NCBI RefSeq assembly: GCF_009729555.1
Contig: NZ_WODC01000001.1
Span: 434,001 to 498,000 of the forward strand
Length of the DNA: 64,000 bases
Reading direction: 5' to 3'
Origin: Pseudodesulfovibrio alkaliphilus
GTDB lineage: Bacteria > Desulfobacterota > Desulfovibrionia > Desulfovibrionales > Desulfovibrionaceae
Below the pieces are notes generated by a model. That model was not told the origin of the DNA and made no database searches. It worked only from the letters and a program-made list of their open reading frames with translations. Shown here in pieces: positions 17,423 through 25,288 of the stretch (position 1 is its first letter; each line of letters opens with the position of its first letter). The translations under genes were made by a program, and so were the position numbers.

Positions 17423-17441
17423 GGAACCCGCAGTTCCCTTT
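17423..17441. promoter_or_regulatory. Upstream activator site, cluster 1
   Basis: GGAACCCGCAGTTCCCTTT contains the dyad GGAAC-5-GTTCC. The same sequence with one change precedes cluster 2 at 32438. It lies 57 bases before the sigma-54 promoter, the usual place for NtrC-type activator binding. Confidence 0.7.
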
Positions 17442-17465
17442 CGCTCCGCTCCCGCAAGCATCTTT

Positions 17466-17478
17466 AATCAATAATTTC
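17466..17478 (+). promoter_or_regulatory. Possible IHF site
   Basis: AATCAATAATTTC matches WATCAANNNNTTR at all but the last base. It sits between the activator site and the sigma-54 promoter, where IHF often bends DNA. No equally good match is seen in cluster 2. Confidence 0.35.
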
Positions 17479-17493
17479 AAAATATTGATGTTG

Positions 17494-17509
17494 TGGCACG
17501 GTGTCTGCT
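17494..17509 (+). promoter_or_regulatory. Sigma-54 (-24/-12) promoter, cluster 1
   Basis: TGGCACGGTGTCTGCT has GG and GC dinucleotides at the required ten-base separation, and only the first base of the -12 TTGC element differs from consensus. Transcription should begin near 17520, about 25 bases before the ATG at 17546. Confidence 0.78.
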
Positions 17510-17545
17510 TTGGAGCCGGGGTCCGTCACGGCCCCCGAGGAGATC

Positions 17546-17821
17546 ATGCAGCGCCACGCCGACGCCCCATCCGCGCACAGGGAAACCATCAGCGGATTCA
17601 TCGTGCCCATGCAGTGGGACGAGCAGTTCCGCGTGACCGAGGTGCTCATCGCCTGCGAGGCCGAGCGGGACGTTCAAGTGGCCAACCTGGACAACTTTCC
17701 GGGTCTGGTCTCGCTGGCCCGGACCCGGGCCTTTGTCACCGGGACAGTGCGGCGCGTGGGCAACGTGGAAACCATCCATGTGGAGAGTTTCACCCCCGTG
17801 GAAACCACGGAGTACCGATAG
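17546..17821 (+). CDS. Small OB-like protein, first gene of cluster 1
   Basis: A 91-residue protein of unknown function. The ATG at 17546 is chosen because it follows GAGGAG and lies after the sigma-54 promoter; the longer GTG frame would start inside that promoter. It is clearly paralogous to the protein at 32563: both share a GFIVP/GVLIP opening, an IACEAERDVQVANL/LACEGEREIVIGNL block, PGL, and a final V-TGTV...VE-F-P strand. The alternating hydrophobic pattern with glycine turns suggests a five-stranded OB-like barrel, but that is inference. Its position right after the activator in both clusters suggests a core role. Confidence 0.75.
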   Translation: MQRHADAPSAHRETISGFIVPMQWDEQFRVTEVLIACEAERDVQVANLDNFPGLVSLARTRAFVTGTVRRVGNVETIHVESFTPVETTEYR

Positions 17822-17823
17822 TC

Positions 17824-17901
17824 ATGCCGCCCCTGACGGACACGGCCGGACGGATGACGCCCGCCGATCTTTTCAACCCAAGCGCCGCCCGGACGGCATG
17901 A
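17824..17901 (+). CDS. Possible 25-residue leader peptide before the GNAT gene
   Basis: A short frame with ATG at 17824, two bases after the preceding stop. It ends in TGA overlapping the GNAT start (ATGA). GGAG lies about eleven bases upstream. It would carry ribosomes to the GNAT gene, which has no clear ribosome site of its own. The peptide has no recognisable motif, so it may simply be a translational coupler or chance. Confidence 0.3.
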   Translation: MPPLTDTAGRMTPADLFNPSAARTA

Positions 17902-18473
17902 CCACCATGGACAACCAAAGCATTGATCAGGATACCGGGCAGGCGGTCGAGTGCGAAGTACGCATCTTGACCGGCGTAGCCCCCGAGGATGTGGAATCCC
18001 TGCTCGACATGGCAGCCGCCTGCGGCATGTTCAACGACGATGAACTGAGTACCGCCGAGAGCATGGTCTGGGATTGCGCCTACCAGGGCGAGAGCGACGC
18101 CTGCCGCTTCATCCAGGCCAGGACCAACGACACAGGCGGCGACTCCCTGGCCGGTTTTCTCTGCTACGGCGCCCTCGCCCACTGGCCCGACAGCTTCGAG
18201 CTCATCGGCATATCTGTGACACCAAGGCTCCAGCGCCAGGGCATTGGCTCGGCCATGCTCGCCGAGATGGAGCGCCAGGTGGCGGCCAGGGGCGGCAGAC
18301 GCATCCTGCTCGAAACGGAAAGCGCTCGAGCCTTTGAGGCCGCGCACTCCTTCTACGAAGCCAACGGCTACGACAGGGAAGACAGGTTCCTCCGGCAATT
18401 CATCCCCAAAGAAGGCGGACTGGTCTATCGCAAGGATTTCACATCTGAAGCGCCGGAACGCCAGCCCCAGTAA
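17898..18473 (+). CDS. GNAT-family N-acetyltransferase, cluster 1
   Basis: A 191-residue acetyltransferase. The acetyl-CoA pyrophosphate loop is RQGIGS at residues 113-118, preceded by the ELIGISVTPRLQ strand, and the C-terminal FYEANGY segment is typical of GNATs. It resembles the GNAT at 36537 across its length (DDE and FSEEE segments, GFLCYG/GFACFG, the Q-x-x-G-x-G loop, FYE-GY). The two are probably paralogues, in equivalent clusters. The substrate is unknown. The ATG at 17898 is chosen from the ATGA overlap; a second ATG at 17907 is possible. Confidence 0.82.
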   Translation: MTTMDNQSIDQDTGQAVECEVRILTGVAPEDVESLLDMAAACGMFNDDELSTAESMVWDCAYQGESDACRFIQARTNDTGGDSLAGFLCYGALAHWPDSFELIGISVTPRLQRQGIGSAMLAEMERQVAARGGRRILLETESARAFEAAHSFYEANGYDREDRFLRQFIPKEGGLVYRKDFTSEAPERQPQ

Positions 18474-18496
18474 ACGACACAGGGAGACCAATCGAC

Positions 18497-18769
18497 GTGG
18501 CAGCAGATTTTTACGACGACACCATCTACGGGCAGATCCTGCCCGTGGAACGGGAGGACGACGACGAGTCCGGGCTCATGATCCTGGTGGACGGCGAGGA
18601 GGAGTTCCTCGTGGAGCCCGACAAAAACGGCCTGAAACTCATGGACCACATGGACAAGTGGGTCACGGCCCAGGGCGCCGTCACCGAAGAAGGCGACGAA
18701 CTGCTCATCAGGGTGCGCGACTTCACCCTTGACGACGACTGGTCATACGGGGACGACGACAACTGGTGA
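18497..18769 (+). CDS. Small acidic OB-like protein
   Basis: A 90-residue, strongly acidic protein starting at GTG 18497 with GGGAG upstream. Visible pattern: IYGQILPV, an acidic loop, GLMILVDG, a FLVEP strand, DKWVTAQGAV, and a final ELLIRVRDF strand, followed by an Asp/Trp-rich tail. The strand order resembles a small OB barrel, and the spacing recalls the exported protein at 32861, though the similarity is weak. It lies 23 bases after the GNAT gene and is probably in the same operon. I do not recognise a named family. Confidence 0.62.
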   Translation: MAADFYDDTIYGQILPVEREDDDESGLMILVDGEEEFLVEPDKNGLKLMDHMDKWVTAQGAVTEEGDELLIRVRDFTLDDDWSYGDDDNW

Positions 18770-18833
18770 CGCCGTCCCGCCAACCCGGCCAAGGTGCACC
18801 GCCCGCAACCGCATCATCAAACGAGACAATACC

Positions 18834-19484
18834 GTGATCCACCCGAACACAGAAGTCCGCTTCGTCAACGCGCAAATCGGCTACGGCGTTTTCGCCACTG
18901 CAGACATCCCCCGCGGAACTATCGTCTACGTCAAGGACCGTCTGGAGATCGAACTTTCCGACAAGGATTTCAATGCCCTGGACGAATGCCACAGGGCCAT
19001 TGCAGGCAAATACTCCTACATGGACGAGAACGGGGTACGCATCCTCAGCTGGGACCACGCCAAATACGTCAACCACCGCTGCGACTGCAACACCATGAGC
19101 ACGGGCTACGGGTTCGAGGTAGCCATCCGCAACATCTGGAAAGGCGAGGAGATCAGCGACGAATACGGCCTCTTCAACATCGAGGAGGAGATCCCCCTGG
19201 CCTGCGGCTGCCCCAATTGCCGAAAAGCGTTGCGACCGGACGACATAGAGCGCTATCATGGCGTGTGGGACATGCAGATCATCGCGGCCTTGGACAAGAT
19301 CACCGATGTCCACCAGCCCCTGATGGAATTCATGGACCCCGACGCCCGGCGCAGGCTCCGCGCCTACCTCTGCGGCGAGGAACCCTACACCTCTGTGCTG
19401 GCCCTCAAGTGCCGCCGAAGCGACATCGTAAGCCACGCCTGCGCAGATGGGCCGCTCCCGGAAGCCGTGGGCCTTCGGGGATAG
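18834..19484 (+). CDS. SET-domain protein (putative protein lysine methyltransferase)
   Basis: A 216-residue protein with the SET motifs in order: GYG at residues 16-18, the NHxCxxN pseudoknot half as NHRCDCN at 80-86, and GEEISDEYG at 104-112. A post-SET-like cysteine cluster, CGCPNC, follows at 124-129. SET proteins transfer methyl groups from S-adenosylmethionine to lysine side chains; in bacteria the targets are mostly unknown. The start is a GTG at 18834 with only a weak ribosome site. It belongs to the sigma-54-controlled cluster 1, close to a GNAT gene. Target and activity are not shown by the sequence. Confidence 0.8.
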   Translation: MIHPNTEVRFVNAQIGYGVFATADIPRGTIVYVKDRLEIELSDKDFNALDECHRAIAGKYSYMDENGVRILSWDHAKYVNHRCDCNTMSTGYGFEVAIRNIWKGEEISDEYGLFNIEEEIPLACGCPNCRKALRPDDIERYHGVWDMQIIAALDKITDVHQPLMEFMDPDARRRLRAYLCGEEPYTSVLALKCRRSDIVSHACADGPLPEAVGLRG

Positions 19485-19564
19485 CGCCATGCGCCTTCCG
19501 GCGGGCGACCCGGCTATTCCGGGCTGCCGGGGGAACCGGCGCCTGATCACGGGAGGCAACGCCC

Positions 19565-20632
19565 ATGGGACTGATCCGCCTGCTGCTCGCCATCGCGGTG
19601 CTCAACTCCCACTTCACTGTATCCGGGCTGCCCATGGTCCGGGGACACGAAGCGGTGCTCGCCTTCTTCGCCATCTCGGGCTTCTACATGGCCCTCATCC
19701 TGGACACCCGCTACGCCTCGCCCGGACGGTTCTACCTCTCCCGGTTCCTGACCATCTACCCGCCCTATGTCCTGGCCGTGGCCGTGGCCGTCGGTCTGCT
19801 CGTGTCCTTTGACATCCACCCCATGACCTCCAAGGCGGAGCTTTCACGGCTGATGTCCGATCCGGCGGGCTTCCTGGTCATGACCTGGACGACGCTGGGC
19901 ATCCTGGGCCAGGAGCTGCTCTTCTGTCTCTCCCACGCCCCGGAAGGCGGGCTCCAGTTCATTCCGGCGGCACGGGACTCCATCTGGCGAAACGCCCCGC
20001 TCATCCAGGGCTGGTCCCTGTCCCTTGAAATCATGTTCTATGCCATGGCGCCGCTCATGGTCCGCCTGCGATCGCGCACCCTGGTCGGCCTGGCCTGCGC
20101 AAGCCTGGCCCTGCGGCTGGCCGTGCCGCTGGCCGGACCGGAAAACGTCCTTTTCTTCAAGCGGTTCTTCCCCCTTGAGCTGTGGACCTTTGCGGGAGGC
20201 ATCCTGGCGTACAGGCTCCGCAAGAGGCTGCCCGCCACGCCGCAATTGACAGACTACGCGGCCTTCGCCGCCCTTGTCGCGACCCTTCTCCTGGCCGGAT
20301 GGACGCCCGAACCGGCCAAGCCCTATCTCATGCCCGCCGCGGTCATGGCGGCCATGCCCTTCGTCTTCCGCAGCTTTGGCCGATTCTGGTTTGATCGCTT
20401 CATCGGCAAACTGAGCTACCCCTTCTACCTCTTCCACTACAGCGCGGTCGCCGTGTTCGAGGCCGCGGCCGAAGCGCCCGAAGGGTGGGAGATCCTCCTG
20501 ATCTCCCTGTCCGCCGCCCTGATGGTCCACACCCTGTTCGAACCGGGGCTTGCCCACCTCAAACGCCGGCTGCGCGGCCCTGCCCCGGACGGTCTCGGCC
20601 AGGACGCATCGTCCGCCACCCCGGCGCGGTAG
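19565..20632 (+). CDS. Acyltransferase 3 family membrane protein
   Basis: A 355-residue polytopic inner-membrane protein with about ten hydrophobic segments. The N terminus (RLLLAIAVLNSHF) carries the conserved histidine region of the OafA/NodX family, and FFAISGFYMALIL and the Y-L-S-R-F-L-x-I-Y-P-P-Y segment follow as usual. Such enzymes O-acetylate or O-succinylate surface glycans. The start has GGGAGG at 19552-19557. It lies 80 bases after the SET gene and could be the last gene of cluster 1 or separate; no terminator is visible in between. Confidence 0.8.
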   Translation: MGLIRLLLAIAVLNSHFTVSGLPMVRGHEAVLAFFAISGFYMALILDTRYASPGRFYLSRFLTIYPPYVLAVAVAVGLLVSFDIHPMTSKAELSRLMSDPAGFLVMTWTTLGILGQELLFCLSHAPEGGLQFIPAARDSIWRNAPLIQGWSLSLEIMFYAMAPLMVRLRSRTLVGLACASLALRLAVPLAGPENVLFFKRFFPLELWTFAGGILAYRLRKRLPATPQLTDYAAFAALVATLLLAGWTPEPAKPYLMPAAVMAAMPFVFRSFGRFWFDRFIGKLSYPFYLFHYSAVAVFEAAAEAPEGWEILLISLSAALMVHTLFEPGLAHLKRRLRGPAPDGLGQDASSATPAR

Positions 20633-20811
20633 CAAGGCTGCCCGTAGGCATCCGGGCCCGACAGCGCCGAAGCCCACCCGACGATCACCCTTGATCGACC
20701 CCCCTGAAAAAGGTATGCCCCAATGGGGGCCGCATGAAGTCGCATCGGCCCTTTGACGATTACCGGCAGCGAACGAGCAGGACCACAGCGTTTCAGGGCG
20801 GAATGTTCACC

Positions 20812-21708
20812 ATGTCCAACACGGCCAAATCACGGCTCGGCAAGGGGCCGTCGTTTCGAATGGAGTTCTCCTACTCTCTGTGGTGGAACGCGCTGCTCAT
20901 CACCCTGGGCACCCTGCTCGTGGCCGTGGGCATGAAAAGCCTGGCCGTGCCGCACGAGTTCATCCCCGGCGGACTCTTCGGGCTGGCAAGCCTGATCTTC
21001 TACGTCACCGGCCCCCTGAGCCCGGGCTGGATATACCTGCTGCTCAACATCCCACTCTTCATCTTTGCCTGGGTCAAGGTCAGCCGCCGCTTTTTCTGGT
21101 ACAGCGCCTACGCCACCGTGACCACAACCCTGTTCTACGAGCTGGTGACCATCCCCATCCATGTGGAGAACCAGCTCTATGCCAGTGTGGCCTGCGGCGT
21201 CATCGTCGGATTCGGCGCGGGCGTGGTCCTGCGCTCGCTTGGTTCCAACGGCGGGCTGGACGTTATCGCGGTCTACCTTTTCCAGCGCTTCAACATCGGC
21301 ATCGGCAAGGTCTACCTCGTCTTCAACGCGGTTCTGTTCAGCTTGAGCCTGTTCCGGCTGCCGCTCGACCTGATCATCGCCTCCCTCATCCTGGTCTTCA
21401 TCACCGCCGTGGTGGTGGACAACACCCTGTCCATGTTCAACCAGCGCAAGGTGGTTTTCATCATCTCCAACCACGCCGATGCCATCAGCCGCGACATCCT
21501 CAACTCCCTGCGCCAGAGCGCGACCTTTCTGCGCGGCTTCGGAGCATACTCCCGCGAGGAAAAAAACGTGCTCATGACCGTGGTCAACAACGTCCAGCTC
21601 AAGAAGCTCGAGGAGATCACCTTCAGCCACGACGACAACGCCCTGTTCATCGTGGAGAATACCTTCTCGGTTCTTGGGTCAAGCTTTTCCCGAAGAAAAA
21701 TATACTGA
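20812..21708 (+). CDS. YitT/DUF2179 family membrane protein
   Basis: A 298-residue protein. Five or six transmembrane segments cover residues 20-210 and include the conserved VPHEFIPGGLFGLASLIFY and LGSNGGLDVIA patches. A C-terminal cytosolic DUF2179 domain follows (VVFIISNHADAISRDI to the end). Members of this family are of unknown function; transport has been suggested. I use the ATG at 20812; the ATG at 20803 is nearly as good. No operon partner is evident. Confidence 0.83.
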   Translation: MSNTAKSRLGKGPSFRMEFSYSLWWNALLITLGTLLVAVGMKSLAVPHEFIPGGLFGLASLIFYVTGPLSPGWIYLLLNIPLFIFAWVKVSRRFFWYSAYATVTTTLFYELVTIPIHVENQLYASVACGVIVGFGAGVVLRSLGSNGGLDVIAVYLFQRFNIGIGKVYLVFNAVLFSLSLFRLPLDLIIASLILVFITAVVVDNTLSMFNQRKVVFIISNHADAISRDILNSLRQSATFLRGFGAYSREEKNVLMTVVNNVQLKKLEEITFSHDDNALFIVENTFSVLGSSFSRRKIY

Positions 21709-22046
21709 CCCGAGAAAAACGGCTTCGGCGACCAAGACGGCCGCCAATCGCTACCGACATCCGCCACTATCCCTGCCCATCGCCCACAAAAACAGACTCT
21801 CCGACCAAATGCGCCCCCAAAGAACGGTCGCAAACGCCTTATCCGGCACCAATCGACAGCCAAAACAATCCCGGCTGCCAACATCAGATCAGCCGATCCG
21901 TGAGGCGGTCGTGAAAAAATACCATGGCGCTCCACGTTTTCTCTTGCCAGTCGCAGCCATTTCTTATCTAAATCAAAGATGGGACAAGTGCCTTTTGCGC
22001 GGGGATCAGCGGACAACCAAGGCACAAAACCTGACTGGCGGTCAGC
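21709..22046. other. 338-base intergenic region before the glycogen operon
   Basis: No gene is seen. A weak promoter candidate is TTGCCA at 21944-21949 with TATCTA at 21965-21970 (15-base spacer). A small dyad, CTGAC-TGGCG-GTCAG at 22031-22045, lies directly before the debranching-enzyme start and replaces a normal ribosome site. It could hide or shape the initiation region. Confidence 0.4.
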
Positions 22047-23999
22047 ATGATAAGAATTTCCAGGGACATATGCGTCAACACCGAAACGGCGACGCGCCGG
22101 GAATGGCTCGATACCAACGGTATCGGCGGGTATGCGTCGAGCACGGTCATCAACTGCCACACGCGCAAGTACCACGGCCTGCTCGTGGCCGCGCTGGCCA
22201 AACCGAGGGGTCGTTACGTCCTGCTCTCCAAGGCGGAGACCTCGCTGGTCAGCCACGACCGGGAATTCGTGCTGGCCACCAACAAGCATCCAGGGGTCTA
22301 CCACCCCACCGGACACCAGTTCGTGGACTGCTTCGAGCAGGGGCTCTTCCCTGCCGTCACCTACCGCATCGGCGACGTACGCATCAGGGAGAGCGTCATG
22401 ACCCTGCACGGGGAAAACACCGTGCTGCTGTGCTATGAACTCCTAGAGGGCAAGGTCAGCCCGGTTATGCGCGTCCGTCCCCTGCTCGCCTACCGGGACA
22501 TCCATGCCCTGACAAAAGAGAACATGTTCCTGCAACCCAAGTGCTTTGTGAAAAAGAACGGGTGCGTCATAGAGCCCTACGAGGGCATGCCTCCCCTGCA
22601 CATGGGTACCAACCGCGCCTCGGAGTTCTTCCCCGGCCCCAAATGGACGCGCAACGTCGAATATCTCATTGAGCGTGACCGAGGCTTCGACTACCAGGAG
22701 GACCTCTTCTGCCCCGGCATGTTCGAGACGCGGCTCACGCGGGGCAAGCCGGTCATTTTTGCGGCCTCGACAACTCCCCTGGGAAACCTGGAACGCCGTC
22801 GCAAGGCCGAAACCGCCCGGCGCGAGGCGCTTTTCGCCGCGTCCGGGGACCGCTCCAGAAGCGTTCACTGGCTCAAGTATTTCGGAGATCAGTTCCTGGT
22901 CCGCAACGCCTCTGGCTTCGCCTCGGTCATTGCGGGCTACCACTGGTTCGGCGAGTGGGGCCGCGACACCATGATCGCCCTGCCCGGGCTGACCTTCCAC
23001 GCCGGGCGCAGGGAATTCGGCGAAGAGGTGCTGGCCGCCTACGCCGGACTTGAGCGCGACGGGCTGCTGCCCAACTACCTGGACCAGAAATCCGAGCACC
23101 TGGCCTACAACTCGGTGGACGCCTCCCTGTGGTTCTTCTGGACCGTGCAGGAATACCTCAAGACCGGAGGCAGCCGGGCCTTTGTGATGCGGCATGTCTA
23201 TCCTGCCCTGCGGAGCATCGTGGCCGCCCACCTGGACGGCCGGGTGCCCCTGTGCGGCCTGGCCGACGACGGGCTGCTGTATGCCGGCAATGAGACCACC
23301 CAGCTCACATGGATGGACGCCCAGGCCTACGGCAGGCCGGTCACGCCGCGCCACGGGGCTCCGGTCGAGATCAACGCCCTGTGGTATAACGCGCTGCGCT
23401 TCTTCCTTGAACTGGCTGGCGGCGACGACGCCCTGGCATCCCGAGCCCGCGAGGCCGCAGCCCGGCTTGAAGCGAGCTTCATCGACCGATTCTGGAGCGC
23501 CGAGGAGCGCTGCCTCTGCGACGTGGTCAACGGGGAGCGCCGGGACCATGCCGTCCGCCCCAACCAGATATTTGCCGTGTCCCTGCCACACAGCCTGCTT
23601 GATGTGGCCCACATGCGCGCAGTCATCAGCAAGGTCCAGGCGCATCTGCTGACCCCCTGCGGTCTGCGCACCCTCTCGCCCCGGAACCCGGCCTACTCGC
23701 CCTTTTACCGGGGCGACGCCGACTCGCGGGATTCGGCCTACCACCAGGGCATGGTCTGGCCCTGGCTGGCAGGACACTTCGGCGAGGCCCTGCTGCGACA
23801 GGCCGAGGACAAGGCCGGAGCCAAGGCATTCCTGCGCACCTATTTCAAGCCCATCTTGCGCGAGTTTCCCGACAATTTCGGCATCGCCTCGGTGCCCGAA
23901 ATCTACACGGGCAACCCCCCGCACCAACCCAGGGGCTGCATCGCCCAGGCGTGGAGCGTGGCCGAGGCCATCCGGCTGAACAAGCTGTTGAGGAACTGA
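22047..23999 (+). CDS. Archaeal-type glycogen debranching enzyme (GDE-like, GH133)
   Basis: A 650-residue cytosolic enzyme of the amylo-alpha-1,6-glucosidase type. The N-terminal domain carries REWLDTNGIGGYASST and HTRKYHGLL. The C-terminal catalytic part shows GYHWFGEWGRDTMIALPGL, LPNYLDQKSE and the WMDA and GMVWPWL segments typical of GDE_C. It removes alpha-1,6 branches from glycogen. It is the first gene of a four-gene glycogen operon, with two bases between its stop and the next start. The start codon lacks a clear ribosome site. Confidence 0.9.
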   Translation: MIRISRDICVNTETATRREWLDTNGIGGYASSTVINCHTRKYHGLLVAALAKPRGRYVLLSKAETSLVSHDREFVLATNKHPGVYHPTGHQFVDCFEQGLFPAVTYRIGDVRIRESVMTLHGENTVLLCYELLEGKVSPVMRVRPLLAYRDIHALTKENMFLQPKCFVKKNGCVIEPYEGMPPLHMGTNRASEFFPGPKWTRNVEYLIERDRGFDYQEDLFCPGMFETRLTRGKPVIFAASTTPLGNLERRRKAETARREALFAASGDRSRSVHWLKYFGDQFLVRNASGFASVIAGYHWFGEWGRDTMIALPGLTFHAGRREFGEEVLAAYAGLERDGLLPNYLDQKSEHLAYNSVDASLWFFWTVQEYLKTGGSRAFVMRHVYPALRSIVAAHLDGRVPLCGLADDGLLYAGNETTQLTWMDAQAYGRPVTPRHGAPVEINALWYNALRFFLELAGGDDALASRAREAAARLEASFIDRFWSAEERCLCDVVNGERRDHAVRPNQIFAVSLPHSLLDVAHMRAVISKVQAHLLTPCGLRTLSPRNPAYSPFYRGDADSRDSAYHQGMVWPWLAGHFGEALLRQAEDKAGAKAFLRTYFKPILREFPDNFGIASVPEIYTGNPPHQPRGCIAQAWSVAEAIRLNKLLRN

Positions 24000-24001
24000 T
24001 C

Positions 24002-25288
24002 ATGCGTGTACTCATGTTCGGGTGGGAATTTCCCCCATATATTTCCGGCGGCCTAGGCACCGCCTGCCTCGGCCTGAGCAAGGGGCTTGCCGGGCTCGGC
24101 ACGGACATCGTCTTCGTGCTGCCCAAGCTCGAATCCGGCGAATCCGGCGGCCACCTGACCCTGCTGGGCGCCAACCGCGTCCGTGCCAGGATAGGCGTCT
24201 CCGAGATCCTGGCCCTGCGCGAGCGGGTCAAGGTGCTCGAAGTGCTCTCGCCATTGCGCCCCTATCTGACCGAAAAGGAATACAAAAGCCTCATCGAGCG
24301 CGACGAGTTCGTCTCCGCCCGCGACATTCTGGGGGAGATAGAGAACGACTTTGCGGGCGGCTACGGCGAAAACCTCATGGCCGAGATCGTACGCTACAGC
24401 GTGGTGGCCGCGCATCTCGCCGCCTCGGAGCGGTTCGACGTGATCCACGCCCACGACTGGATGACCGCCCCCGCGGGCATCGAGGCCAGACGCGTCTCGG
24501 GCAAGCCCCTGGTGGTCCACGCCCACGCCCTGGAGTTCGACCGCAGCGGCGATCACGTCAACCAGAAGGTCTACGACATCGAACGGGCCGGATTCGAGGC
24601 CGCGGACAGGATCATCGCCGTGAGCCACTATACCCGGGACACCATCGTCAACCGCTACTCCATCGACCCGGCCAAGATCACCGTGGTCCACAACGCCGTG
24701 TCCAAGGAGCGGCGTTTCGGACAGATGCGCCTTGCAAAACCCCTCAAGGAAAAGATCGTCCTCTTCCTTGGGCGCATCACTTTCCAGAAGGGGCCGGATT
24801 ACTTTGTGGAGGCAGCGGCAAAGGTGCTGGAGCAAAACCCGGACGTGCGCTTTGTCATGGCCGGAACAGGAGACATGTTCCCGCGCATGGTGGAACGCAT
24901 GGCCGAACTGCGCATGGCCCATCGCTTCCACTTCCTCGGCTTCGTGCGCGGGGCGGATGTGGAACGCATCTACGCCATGAGCGATCTGTATGTCATGCCC
25001 AGCGTGTCCGAGCCCTTCGGCATCACCCCGCTCGAGGCCATGGTCTACAACGTGCCCGCCATCGTTTCCAAGCAGTCTGGCGTGGCCGAGATCCTCGACA
25101 GCGCCGTCAAGGTGGACTTCTGGGACGTGGACCGCCTGGCCGCCGAGATCGTCGACATCCTCGGCAACGAGGAGCGGGCAGCCAAGCTTGCCGCACAAGG
25201 TGCCGAGACCCTCAAGAAGATCAAGTGGGAGATCGCGGCCGAGCATGTCCTCAACGTCTATCGGGAACTCGCCGGAGGTGCGCGATGA
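24002..25288 (+). CDS. GT4-family glycosyltransferase (glycogen/maltooligosaccharide synthase-like)
   Basis: A 428-residue GT-B glycosyltransferase. The N terminus (LMFGWEFPPYISGGLGTA) has the glycine-rich loop of starch/glycogen synthase relatives. The C-terminal half shows LFLGRITFQKGPDYF and MPSVSEPFGITPLEAM, whose E-x7-E pair belongs to the nucleotide-sugar site. The ATG at 24002 has GAGGAA in front. The operon context points to alpha-glucan elongation; whether the donor is ADP- or UDP-glucose cannot be read from the sequence. Confidence 0.85.
   Translation: MRVLMFGWEFPPYISGGLGTACLGLSKGLAGLGTDIVFVLPKLESGESGGHLTLLGANRVRARIGVSEILALRERVKVLEVLSPLRPYLTEKEYKSLIERDEFVSARDILGEIENDFAGGYGENLMAEIVRYSVVAAHLAASERFDVIHAHDWMTAPAGIEARRVSGKPLVVHAHALEFDRSGDHVNQKVYDIERAGFEAADRIIAVSHYTRDTIVNRYSIDPAKITVVHNAVSKERRFGQMRLAKPLKEKIVLFLGRITFQKGPDYFVEAAAKVLEQNPDVRFVMAGTGDMFPRMVERMAELRMAHRFHFLGFVRGADVERIYAMSDLYVMPSVSEPFGITPLEAMVYNVPAIVSKQSGVAEILDSAVKVDFWDVDRLAAEIVDILGNEERAAKLAAQGAETLKKIKWEIAAEHVLNVYRELAGGAR

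Noticed and set aside
17501-17545. GTG start at 17501 for the small OB-like gene
   Set aside because: It lies inside the sigma-54 promoter, before the expected transcription start; the ATG at 17546 has GAGGAG in front.
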